In this document: piece by piece, positions 1 through 6,013 of the stretch
Layout of the letters: the number at the start of each line of letters is the position of its first letter
How positions within the stretch are numbered: the stretch's first letter is position 1
NCBI GenBank assembly: GCA_039933015.1
Contig: JBDTOX010000151.1
Coordinates: 1 to 9,320 of the forward strand
Source of the DNA: JBDTOX01 sp039933015
GTDB lineage: Bacteria; Pseudomonadota; Gammaproteobacteria; Burkholderiales; Methylophilaceae
Direction: 5' to 3'
Length of the DNA stretch: 9,320 nucleotides
Position numbers and translations under genes: made by a program
Notes under the pieces: generated by a model
Databases searched by the model: none
Seen by the model: the letters and a program-made list of their open reading frames with translations, nothing else
What the model was told of the DNA's origin: nothing

Positions 1-372
1 GAGTTCGAGATGGAATCTTACTTACGCTATCAAGGCGATAAATTCGCCGGCGAATTTGATGCCAACACTTACCTGCGCATGACCCGCGCGCTGGATTATT
101 TTGACCCGGCACTGGATTACGATGGCGACCTGTCCACTGCTTTAGCCCGGGCTAAAGCCAATTTCCTGGTAGTTTCGTTCACGAGCGACTGGCGTTTTTC
201 ACCCGCTCGTTCACGCGAAATCGTTAAAGCACTGCTGGATAATGAGCTCGCTGTCAGCTACGCCGAAGTAACGGCGGCTCACGGTCACGATGCGTTCCTG
301 ATGAAAGACTCGCATTACCACGACATTTTGCGCACCTACTTGCAAAATATCGATGTTGGAGCTGGCTCATGA
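1..372 (+). CDS. metX: Homoserine O-acyltransferase (MetX), C-terminal part
   Basis: This is the C-terminal 123 residues of an alpha/beta-hydrolase-fold homoserine O-acyltransferase. The enzyme activates the hydroxyl of L-homoserine with acetyl- or succinyl-CoA for methionine synthesis in the cytoplasm. The frame is open from base 1 (E-F-E-M-E-S-Y-L-R-Y-Q-G), so the 5' end lies outside the window and the ATG at base 10 is internal. Two members of the catalytic triad are visible: Asp in SFTSDW (bases 187-189) and His in HGHDAFL (bases 286-288). The Ser nucleophile would lie upstream. The stop overlaps the metW start by ATGA, so the two are translationally coupled. Acetyl versus succinyl specificity cannot be decided from this fragment. 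A perfect 20-bp palindrome lies inside the gene. The family call is secure. Confidence 0.95.
   Translation, partial: EFEMESYLRYQGDKFAGEFDANTYLRMTRALDYFDPALDYDGDLSTALARAKANFLVVSFTSDWRFSPARSREIVKALLDNELAVSYAEVTAAHGHDAFLMKDSHYHDILRTYLQNIDVGAGS
139..158. repeat. Perfect 20-bp palindrome inside metX
   Basis: The half-site GCTTTAGCCC at 139-148 is followed directly by its exact reverse complement at 149-158, with no spacer. The symmetry stops at 138/159. It lies in coding sequence for the residues A-L-A-R-A-K. It could be chance, a binding site for a dimeric protein, or an RNA hairpin with a strained tip. Nothing else in the window repeats it. Confidence 0.8.
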
Positions 373-986
373 GCAAAACTGCAGATAATTTAGCTTTATA
401 CGCACAATTCAGGCAGGATTTTGCCATTATCGCAGACTGGGTCAAGTTGGGATCCAAGGTACTGGATTTGGGCTGCGGCGATGGCGCATTGTTGTATTTC
501 TTGCGTGGCGCGCTGGAAGTGCGCGGCTATGGCGTGGAAAAAGACGATGCCAATTTGCTGGCCTGTATGAATAATGGCATCAACGTCATTCAGATGGATC
601 TGGAAGCCGGGCTGTCCGGCTTTGAGGCGCAATCATTCGATGTTGTCATTCTTTCGCAGACTTTGCAGGCCGTGCAGAACACCGAGGGCATTGTGCGGGA
701 GATGCTGCGCGTAGGCCGTGAAGCGATTGTCACCTTTCCCAATTTCGGCTACTGGCGCCTGCGCCTGCAATCGATGGCAGGCCAGATGCCCGTGTCTAAA
801 AACCTGCCATACCAGTGGTATGACACACCGAATGTGCACTTGTGTACGATTAATGACTTTGATCAATTCTGCGCCACGCACAATATCAACATCACCGAGC
901 GCCGCGTACTCACAGATGGCAAGCCCGTGAGCGTAATGCCCAACCTGATGGGCAGCCTCGCCATGTACCGGCTAAAACAGGCTTAA
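369..986 (+). CDS. metW: Methionine biosynthesis protein MetW
   Basis: MetW is a small class I methyltransferase-fold protein that is encoded with metX in many proteobacteria and is thought to support MetX function. Its exact reaction is less well defined. The 205 residues match the family's usual length. The SAM-binding motif I is VLDLGCGDGA (residues 31-40), with the acidic strand-2 region at GVEKDD (55-60), D77 in QMDLEAG, and motif IV at SFDVVILSQTLQ (89-100). The family signatures FPNFGYWRLRLQ (123-134) and WYDTPNVHLCT (150-160) are present. The ATG at 369 overlaps the metX stop (ATGA), which fixes the start and implies one transcript. The TAA stop overlaps the stop codon of the convergent gene on the other strand, so there is no room for a terminator between them. 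Confidence 0.96.
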   Translation: MSKTADNLALYAQFRQDFAIIADWVKLGSKVLDLGCGDGALLYFLRGALEVRGYGVEKDDANLLACMNNGINVIQMDLEAGLSGFEAQSFDVVILSQTLQAVQNTEGIVREMLRVGREAIVTFPNFGYWRLRLQSMAGQMPVSKNLPYQWYDTPNVHLCTINDFDQFCATHNINITERRVLTDGKPVSVMPNLMGSLAMYRLKQA

Positions 987-1645
987 AGCAATCGCAGCAA
1001 ACCTGCCAGGCCAAACCCGATTACTGCAAGCCCGCTCACCCGCCTCACCCAGATATTCTGCAGCAACACTTTCAGCCTGACAGCCGCCATGCCCATCGCC
1101 AGCAGGGCAGGCAAGGTACCAATGCCGAAGGCAAGCATGAGCAGGCCGCCACGCCCGGGGCTACCCGTTGCAATAGCCGCTACCAGTACACTGTAGACCA
1201 GACCACAGGGCAACCAGCCCCAGAGCGTGCCGAGCGCAAAAGCCTGCGGCAGCGTGCGTACCGGCAGAAAATATTTTGAATAAGGCTGCAGACGGCGCCA
1301 TAGTGTACCGCCCGCCACTTCCAGCAACGTCACCCCACGCCATATGCCTGCCAGATAAAGCCCCAGCAGTACCAGCATGATGCTGGCCAGGCCGTAGAGC
1401 AGCTTCTCGATAGGCAATACATGCTCAAGGAAAAAACTGGACGCACCCACGGCTCCCGCGAGCAGTCCGGCGGCGCTGTAGCTCAAAATACGGCCCGCAT
1501 TATAGGCGAGTAAAAATCCGGTTTTGGGTTTGCTGGCGGGCAGTGCAATAGTTACTGCGCTCACGATGCCGCCGCACATACCTACACAGTGGCCGCCACC
1601 CAGCAGGCCTACAAGAAACGCGGCGGTTAAGGTCAGCTCCAGCAT
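983..1645 (-). CDS. Sulfite exporter TauE/SafE family (DsbD_2-like) membrane protein
   Basis: This is a 220-residue polytopic inner-membrane protein of the DsbD_2/TauE-SafE-like family, whose members often occur near cytochrome oxidase or metal-handling genes. It has about six hydrophobic segments (roughly residues 4-34, 50-70, 83-101, 135-160, 165-187 and 200-220). Two signatures are seen: GGGHCVGMCGG (16-26) in the first segment and WGWLPCGLVY (142-151) in the fourth. These paired Cys motifs resemble the membrane domain of DsbD-type electron carriers, so a role in thiol redox or metal transport is possible; the substrate is unknown. I chose the ATG at 1645, which has GGAA (1657-1654) 8 nt upstream. 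A TTG at 1666 in the same frame would add seven residues but lacks that support. A promoter lies at 1711-1739. The gene is convergent with metW, and the family name should not be read as proof of sulfite export. Confidence 0.85.
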   Translation of the reverse strand: MLELTLTAAFLVGLLGGGHCVGMCGGIVSAVTIALPASKPKTGFLLAYNAGRILSYSAAGLLAGAVGASSFFLEHVLPIEKLLYGLASIMLVLLGLYLAGIWRGVTLLEVAGGTLWRRLQPYSKYFLPVRTLPQAFALGTLWGWLPCGLVYSVLVAAIATGSPGRGGLLMLAFGIGTLPALLAMGMAAVRLKVLLQNIWVRRVSGLAVIGFGLAGLLRLL

Positions 1646-1710
1646 ATTAACAATTCCAATGAACAAACAACCGCACGCCTACACGGCGCAGCGGCCCGCA
1701 AATGCTGAAG

Positions 1711-1739
1711 TTTACATGCACGTAAGCGAGGATTTTCAA
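1711..1739 (-). promoter_or_regulatory. Sigma70-like promoter for the TauE/SafE family gene
   Basis: On the minus strand TTGAAA (1739-1734, 5 of 6 to the -35 consensus) and TGTAAA (1716-1711, 4 of 6 to the -10 consensus) are separated by exactly 17 nt. Transcription would start near 1704 and give a leader of about 60 nt before the ATG at 1645. It lies in the divergent gap where a promoter is expected. It is a match by eye only. Confidence 0.5.
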
Positions 1740-1829
1740 GATCTGTTGCACCAAAGTATTCACGAGCGCGGCGTTTTGCATACTGCGCATTGTGGCATGA
1801 GCGGTGTGTTTTCGGGTATGGTTACGGCC

Positions 1830-3071
1830 ATGCTAAAGACTACTATCCGCGAAGCGCTGTTCAACAAGCGCATGCTTATCTGCATTTTTACGGGTTTCAC
1901 TTCGGGCTTGCCGCTCTATATTCTCATTAGCCTGTTGCCGGCCTGGCTACGTTCCGAAGGCGTCAACCTAAAGGCCATAGGCTTATTCGCTTTAATCCAA
2001 TTGCCTTTTACCTGGAAATTCATTTGGGCGCCGTTCTTCGACCGCTACGCTCCGCCCCTGGGCCGGCGCCGCGGCTGGCTGCTCATTACACAAATTGCGC
2101 TTTTGATCTCCATTCCCGTCTTCGGCTCGCTGCAACCCGTGCTGGACTTGTGGACGATCGCCTATCTGGCAGGTGTAGTAGCTTTTTTCAGTGCATCGCA
2201 GGACGTAGTCATCGATGCCTATCGCCGCGAATTGTTGCCTGATATTGAATTGGGCCTGGGCAATGCCATCCACGTCAATGCCTACAAAATTGCCGGGCTG
2301 GTGCCAGGCTCGCTATCTTTGATTCTTGCCGACCATCTGCCTTGGAGCAGCGTATTCCTGATTACCGCGCTCTTCATGCTGCCCGGCCTTTGCATGACAG
2401 TGCTGATAAGCGAGCCCCTGCTCAAGCGCGGTGCGCCGAAAACATTAAAACAGGCGGTCATCGAGCCTTTCCACGAGTTCATTACGCGCCATGGCTGGAG
2501 AAGTGCCTTGCTAGTGCTGGCTTTCATTTTCTTTTACAAGCTAGGCGACAGCATGGCCACCGCGCTGGCTACGCCGTTTTATCTGGATATGGGCTTCACC
2601 AAAACCGAAATCGGCCTCATCGCGAAAAATGCCGGACTTTGGCCCAGCGTGATCGGCGGCCTGTTGGGCGGCATCTGGATGATCAAGCTCGGCATCAACC
2701 GCGCTCTTTGGATTTTTGGCGTCGTACAAATGATCGCCATTCTGGGTTTTGCCTGGCTCGCCGTTGTCGGCCACAGCTTGCTTTGGCTGGGCTTGGTCAT
2801 AGGCATCGAAGCGCTAGGGGTGGGCCTGGGCACAACGGCTTTCGTCGCCTATATCGCCCATACCACGCACCCACTCTATACCGCAACCCAGTTCGCCCTG
2901 TTCACCAGCCTGGCAGCCGTGCCGCGCACCGTTGTCAATGCCGCTACCGGCTATCTGGTGGAATGGATGGGGTGGGTAACGTTTTTCCTGTTCTGTTTTG
3001 CGGCCGCGCTTCCGGGCATGTTTTTACTGCTCAAAGTCGCGCCCTGGAACGGGGAAGAAAAACCGCTGTAA
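1830..3071 (+). CDS. ampG: AmpG-like MFS permease (muropeptide transporter family)
   Basis: This inner-membrane major facilitator protein resembles AmpG, which imports GlcNAc-anhydroMurNAc peptides for cell-wall recycling and feeds beta-lactamase induction in species that have ampC/ampR. From the ATG at 1830 it has 413 residues and about 12 membrane segments, like the short 12-TM AmpG relatives rather than the longer E. coli protein (about 490). Family signatures are TGFTSGLPL (21-29), WAPFFDRYAPPLGRRRGW (67-84), SASQDVVIDAYRRELL (121-136) and ATPFYLDMGFTKTEIG (247-262). The frame is open far upstream (to 1524), with other in-frame ATGs at 1659, 1716, 1797 and 1818. None has a clear Shine-Dalgarno sequence. 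I chose 1830 (1818 is nearly as good) because it places the first membrane helix about 14 residues in, as in relatives. Exact substrate is inferred from the family. The DUF1223 gene follows after 49 nt. Confidence 0.88.
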   Translation: MLKTTIREALFNKRMLICIFTGFTSGLPLYILISLLPAWLRSEGVNLKAIGLFALIQLPFTWKFIWAPFFDRYAPPLGRRRGWLLITQIALLISIPVFGSLQPVLDLWTIAYLAGVVAFFSASQDVVIDAYRRELLPDIELGLGNAIHVNAYKIAGLVPGSLSLILADHLPWSSVFLITALFMLPGLCMTVLISEPLLKRGAPKTLKQAVIEPFHEFITRHGWRSALLVLAFIFFYKLGDSMATALATPFYLDMGFTKTEIGLIAKNAGLWPSVIGGLLGGIWMIKLGINRALWIFGVVQMIAILGFAWLAVVGHSLLWLGLVIGIEALGVGLGTTAFVAYIAHTTHPLYTATQFALFTSLAAVPRTVVNAATGYLVEWMGWVTFFLFCFAAALPGMFLLLKVAPWNGEEKPL

Positions 3072-3109
3072 GGCTAGCGCCAGTCCTACGACTAAACCCT
3101 GAATCTTAT

Positions 3110-3114
3110 GGAGG
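3110..3114 (+). promoter_or_regulatory. Strong ribosome binding site of the DUF1223 gene
   Basis: GGAGG lies 6 nt before the ATG at 3121. It is the clearest Shine-Dalgarno sequence on the plus strand of this window and fixes the start, which is also the correct beginning of the signal peptide. Confidence 0.8.
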
Positions 3115-3120
3115 AATGTC

Positions 3121-3915
3121 ATGCGCTTACCTGATGCGTTTCGTTATCTGATCTGGCCCCTGGCCTTAGCCCTCATGCCCGTTGCGGCCATTGCCGCAGA
3201 ATGCTCCGCACGCAGCGGCGATCATGCGGCACCCTTGCTTGAACTCTATACCTCCGAAGGCTGCAGCAGTTGCCCGCCCGCGGATAAATGGCTGAGCAGC
3301 ATTGCAGCCGCGGGCTTCCCTGCAGATCAAGTTGTTGCGCTGGCGTTTCATGTGGATTACTGGGATTACATAGGCTGGCAAGACCGTTTTGCCCAGCCGG
3401 GCTTCAGTGCCAGGCAGCGGCAGGCGGCCGCACGAGGCAAGGCAGCTTTTGTTTATACCCCGCAAGTGTTGTTGAACGGTGCTGATTTTCGCGACTGGCA
3501 GCAAAATTCCCGTTTTACCCAGGCCATTGCCAGCAGCCTCAAGCAAACTGCTCGCGCCAATCTGGGGTTGAATCTGAGCACGCCTGCCGCGGGTGAAATG
3601 CGCGTCATCGCATCGGCACAGGTCATCCGGGCGGATGACCGTAAACATGCTGACGTCTTTATCGCCCTCTATGAAAACAAGCTGAAAAGCATAGTCAGCG
3701 CCGGCGAAAACAGCGGCCGCCTGCTAGAGCACGATTACGTGGTGCGCGAGTGGTTTGGACCATACAAATTAGATGAACAGGCTGATGGCTCCTGGCAGCG
3801 CCAGCTGGCGCTTAAGCCGGAGTGGAAAGGCCGCGCTGCCGGAGTAGTCACGTTTGTGCAGGACCGTAGTAATGGCAATGTGTTGCAAGCGCTGGCCCTG
3901 AAATTGTGCAGCTGA
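3121..3915 (+). CDS. Secreted DUF1223 family thioredoxin-like protein
   Basis: This 264-residue exported protein belongs to the DUF1223 family, which has a thioredoxin-like fold and no established biochemical role. Residues 1-26 form a Sec signal peptide ending A-A-I-A-A before E27-C28, so the mature protein should be periplasmic. The hallmark ELYTSEGCSSCPPAD (41-55) carries a CxxC pair (C48, C51) in the position of a thioredoxin active site. FHVDYWDYIGWQDRF (77-90), VYTPQVLLNG (111-120) and LEHDYVVREW (202-211) are further family signatures. C28 and C263 could form another disulfide. It is probably co-transcribed with the permease gene upstream (49 nt gap). Only 4 nt separate its stop from that of the convergent DUF2063 gene, whose operon modifies cysteine-rich peptides. 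A redox link is tempting but not shown. Confidence 0.92.
   Translation: MRLPDAFRYLIWPLALALMPVAAIAAECSARSGDHAAPLLELYTSEGCSSCPPADKWLSSIAAAGFPADQVVALAFHVDYWDYIGWQDRFAQPGFSARQRQAAARGKAAFVYTPQVLLNGADFRDWQQNSRFTQAIASSLKQTARANLGLNLSTPAAGEMRVIASAQVIRADDRKHADVFIALYENKLKSIVSAGENSGRLLEHDYVVREWFGPYKLDEQADGSWQRQLALKPEWKGRAAGVVTFVQDRSNGNVLQALALKLCS
3621..3640. repeat. 8-bp inverted repeat inside the DUF1223 gene
   Basis: GGTCATCC (3621-3628) and its exact complement GGATGACC (3633-3640) flank the 4-nt spacer GGGC. The transcript could form a hairpin with a stem of 8 bp. No T-run follows on either strand, so it is not a standard terminator. It codes for V-I-R-A-D-D-R and may be chance. Confidence 0.5.
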
Positions 3916-3919
3916 TAAA

Positions 3920-4699
3920 TCAGGCTGAAAATCCGGCAATCATCTCGTCTGCCAGCCAGCCCGCAAGATATTGCGCGGCCTGGATAGTCGATGCTTCTTC
4001 CTCTAGCTGACTATTCACGCTGGCACAAATATCGCCAAAGCTGGCGCAGGAGATCGCCAAGTCAAGTGCCGATGCCTCCATGGCATCCAAGGAGCGAAAG
4101 CGCGGGTTGAGTGCTTGCCGCCAGATCAGCCAGGTTTCAGGCGAAGATTTCTGCTCACAGGCTGGCGGTGTTTCTTCAACATCCAACGCCTGCCAGACGG
4201 CAACCGTATTCCAGCGCAATGGCAGCAGATGTAATGAGGGTTGCAGCTTGAAGCTGAGTGCAGCCCAATCTTCTGGCGCGATCGCAACCAAATCCTGAAT
4301 TTGCAAAACAGGGGTGTCAGCGGCATCAAACGCCAGCGCTAGCGTCCACTCAAAATCCGCCATCTCGGCTACGATTGGGTGTTGCGGCAACGTGCTGGCA
4401 AGGTGCATGCGCATGGCTGCGCCATACCAGCGCACATTGCGATAAGTGGACGGATAGGCATCAATGTAGGAGCGCGCGATGTCTTCGAACAAATCATCAC
4501 CCAGCAATGCATGCAGTTTGGGGTAGGCGGTGGATAAGGCCTCGATCAGGCGCAGGCGGTAGGCATGGTAATAAATGTCCAGGCGCCGCACTGCGCCGAG
4601 CTTAGCGTCATCGGCAATACAGCTCGGGAAAGGGCTGTTTTGCTTGCTTCCCAGCAGATAGGCCTGAAATTCGGCCTGCAATCCAGCCAGATGGCTCAC
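3920..4699 (-). CDS. bufC: HvfC/BufC-like DUF2063 partner protein of the MNIO enzyme
   Basis: This 259-residue cytoplasmic protein has the DUF2063 (HvfC/BufC) N-terminal domain. The domain is visible as RRLDIYYHAYRLRLIEALS (39-57), YPKLHALLGDDLFEDIARSY (59-78) and the region through R97 (WYGAAMRMHL). The C-terminal half (about 110-259) is a less conserved domain with W118, W145 and W193. In characterised systems such proteins partner the DUF692 enzyme and are thought to present the precursor peptide to it; the old label 'putative DNA-binding' is not supported by function. The start is GTG at 4699, overlapping the upstream stop as GTGA, so translation is coupled and a roughly fixed ratio to the enzyme is expected. 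It is the last gene of the operon and ends 4 nt from the convergent DUF1223 gene. The symbol is assigned by analogy. Confidence 0.88.
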   Translation of the reverse strand: MSHLAGLQAEFQAYLLGSKQNSPFPSCIADDAKLGAVRRLDIYYHAYRLRLIEALSTAYPKLHALLGDDLFEDIARSYIDAYPSTYRNVRWYGAAMRMHLASTLPQHPIVAEMADFEWTLALAFDAADTPVLQIQDLVAIAPEDWAALSFKLQPSLHLLPLRWNTVAVWQALDVEETPPACEQKSSPETWLIWRQALNPRFRSLDAMEASALDLAISCASFGDICASVNSQLEEEASTIQAAQYLAGWLADEMIAGFSA

Positions 4700-5550
4700 G
4701 CTGTTACTCTCCGCGCCAGATAAGGCGCAGCAATATTGCGCGCCACATCCAGTTCCTGCACCAACTCATCGAGCGCGGGAATATGGTCGTCGCGTTCGAT
4801 CATGGTCGAAACCGGCCCCAGACGCGACAGGGCGTAGTCGTACAAATCCCACACCGGGTCGATGATCGGTGCATCGTGGGTATCGATAATATAATCGCCG
4901 TGATTGTGATGTCCGGCCAGATGAATCTGCTGTATGCGATGCGCCGGCACGCCGTCGATAAAATCCCTGCCATCGAAACCGTGATTGAAGCTGCTGACAT
5001 AGATATTGTTGACATCCAGCAACAATAGACAATCCGCCTTCTCGCAAATCAGCGAAATAAATTCCCACTCGCTCATGCTGGAATCCACATAACTTGCATA
5101 GCTGGAGACGTTTTCCAGCAGAATGCGCCGCCCCAGATGGTCCTGCACGATGCCGACGCGTTCAGCCACGTGGCTGGCGGTTTCTTCAGTGTAAGGCAGC
5201 GGCAGCAAATCGTGCATATTTTGCCCATGTATACCAGTCCAACATAGATGGTCGGAAATCCAGGCTGGCTGCACGCGGTCTGCCAGCGCCCGCAGATTGC
5301 GCAGATAGTCCTCATCCAGCGCGGTAGCCGAGCCTATCGAAAGCGAGACGCCGTGCATGACCAAGGGATAATCAGCACGGATGCGATCCAGGAAATGTAG
5401 CGGCTTGCCGCCTGGGATCAGGTAATTTTCGGAGAGTATTTCAAACCAGTCGACAGCTGGCGCGGTTTCCAGAATGCTGTGGTAATGCTGTGCGCGCAAA
5501 CCAAGACCAAAGCCCAGGTAAGGCAAACCAGATGGGGGAGAAGCATGCAT
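4696..5550 (-). CDS. bufB: DUF692 multinuclear non-heme iron oxidative enzyme (MNIO, BufB/HvfB-like)
   Basis: This 284-residue TIM-barrel enzyme belongs to DUF692, the MNIO family of MbnB and the bufferin enzymes. Characterised members use two or three iron ions and O2 to rearrange cysteine (or other) residues in a precursor peptide, for example to oxazolone/thioamide or thiooxazole groups. Likely metal-ligand and signature residues are visible in order: EILSENY (37-43), MHGVSLSIGS (65-74), ISDHLCW (98-104), NMHDLLPLPYTEE (111-123), ILLENVSSY (143-151), LDVNNIYVSSFNHG (178-191), IHLAGHHNHGD (209-219), IDTHDAPI (222-229) and IERDD (251-255). The family's His, Asp, Glu and Asn positions all appear intact, so it should be active. 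The ATG at 5550 has only a weak ribosome binding site. A perfect hairpin lies in the 53-nt gap after the precursor gene. The product it forms here is not predictable from sequence. Confidence 0.93.
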   Translation of the reverse strand: MHASPPSGLPYLGFGLGLRAQHYHSILETAPAVDWFEILSENYLIPGGKPLHFLDRIRADYPLVMHGVSLSIGSATALDEDYLRNLRALADRVQPAWISDHLCWTGIHGQNMHDLLPLPYTEETASHVAERVGIVQDHLGRRILLENVSSYASYVDSSMSEWEFISLICEKADCLLLLDVNNIYVSSFNHGFDGRDFIDGVPAHRIQQIHLAGHHNHGDYIIDTHDAPIIDPVWDLYDYALSRLGPVSTMIERDDHIPALDELVQELDVARNIAAPYLARRVTA

Positions 5551-5576
5551 TTTTGCTATCTATACAAGTCAGCGGA

Positions 5577-5596
5577 CAGGGGGCGTTTGCCCCCTG
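5577..5596 (-). promoter_or_regulatory. Intercistronic hairpin between precursor and MNIO genes
   Basis: The arms CAGGGGGC (5577-5584) and GCCCCCTG (5589-5596) form a perfect, G+C-rich 8-bp stem with a 4-nt loop, 7 nt after the precursor stop codon. On the minus-strand transcript no U-tract follows, so complete termination is unlikely. It could be an attenuator, or a 3' end that protects the precursor message so that peptide is made in excess of enzyme. Confidence 0.6.
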
Positions 5597-5603
5597 CGCA
5601 CAT

Positions 5604-5882
5604 TTAGCCGTTCGGGAAGGTACCGCCTTTTGCTTTGCATTCATCCGCGCTCATGGACAAGAAGCCATGACCTTTGCAGGCATTTTGACCCTTGCAAGCG
5701 TTTTCAGCAGTCTTGCACTCGCTGCTACCCTTACAAGAGTTAACGCCAGCGCAATGCACCATGGATGCGCTGCTGGAAGACATTTTGTCGCCATGAGTTG
5801 CGCAGCCAGACAGAATCAGTGCTGCTGCACCAAGTGCAATCATTGCGCCGTTACGAACTTTGGACTGAGTTTCGATAGACAT
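5604..5882 (-). CDS. bufA: Bufferin-like cysteine-rich RiPP precursor, predicted lipoprotein
   Basis: This 92-residue peptide is the likely substrate of the adjacent MNIO enzyme. Residues 1-26 form a signal peptide (basic K8, R10; hydrophobic 14-24) ending in a perfect lipobox L-S-G-C (24-27). C27 would then be lipidated and A28 at +2 would favour outer-membrane sorting. A Ser-rich linker (35-40) follows. Then come six cysteines, C44, C50, C56, C63, C69 and C82; the first five are spaced 6, 6, 7 and 6 apart. CKG recurs at 50, 63 and 69, with CKT at 56 and CKA at 82. The EGKCG motif of some known bufferins is absent, and the pattern resembles a second bufferin-type family. The ATG at 5882 has GAAGGG (5895-5890) 7 nt upstream; upstream in-frame ATGs lack this and would spoil the signal peptide. 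Copper binding is inferred from relatives. The symbol is by analogy. Confidence 0.85.
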   Translation of the reverse strand: MSIETQSKVRNGAMIALGAAALILSGCATHGDKMSSSSASMVHCAGVNSCKGSSECKTAENACKGQNACKGHGFLSMSADECKAKGGTFPNG

Positions 5883-6013
5883 GATATTTCCCTTCATTGA
5901 AGTTGAGATGTCTGCTTTACAGCAATACAAGGCAAACTCGATGGGGTACGCCAAAATGCTCATCGCTCCCCGCCGCACCCTTTAGTCGGCACGCTACTCA
6001 AAACCTTACAAAT
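5883..6013 (-). promoter_or_regulatory. Leader and probable promoter region of the bufferin-like operon
   Basis: These 131 nt between the xthA stop and the precursor start hold the GAAGGG ribosome binding site (5895-5890). They must also hold the operon promoter if the genes are not read through from xthA. I find no convincing sigma70 hexamer pair. The best, TTGGCG then TTGTAT with an 18-nt spacer on the minus strand, is weak. An alternative sigma factor is plausible because a bufferin operon in Caulobacter is controlled by an ECF sigma factor, but I cannot point to a motif. Confidence 0.35.

Noticed and set aside
2342..3151. Long open frame of 269 codons on the plus strand, +1-type shadow of the permease gene
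   Set aside because: It overlaps the clear AmpG-like frame almost completely, has low-complexity Arg/His/Pro-rich composition and no recognisable domain.
5551..5603. Rho-independent terminator ending the precursor transcript
   Set aside because: The hairpin at 5577-5596 is perfect but has no U-tract on either strand, so it is reported as a regulatory hairpin instead.
5490..5900. Plus-strand open frame of 136 codons across the precursor gene
   Set aside because: It is antisense to the precursor and the start of the MNIO gene; its cysteine-rich look comes from the complement of the CKG codons.
5883..5978. Upstream extension of the precursor peptide to an ATG at 5978
   Set aside because: It would put 32 non-signal residues with two cysteines before a proper signal peptide, and the good ribosome binding site sits before the ATG at 5882.
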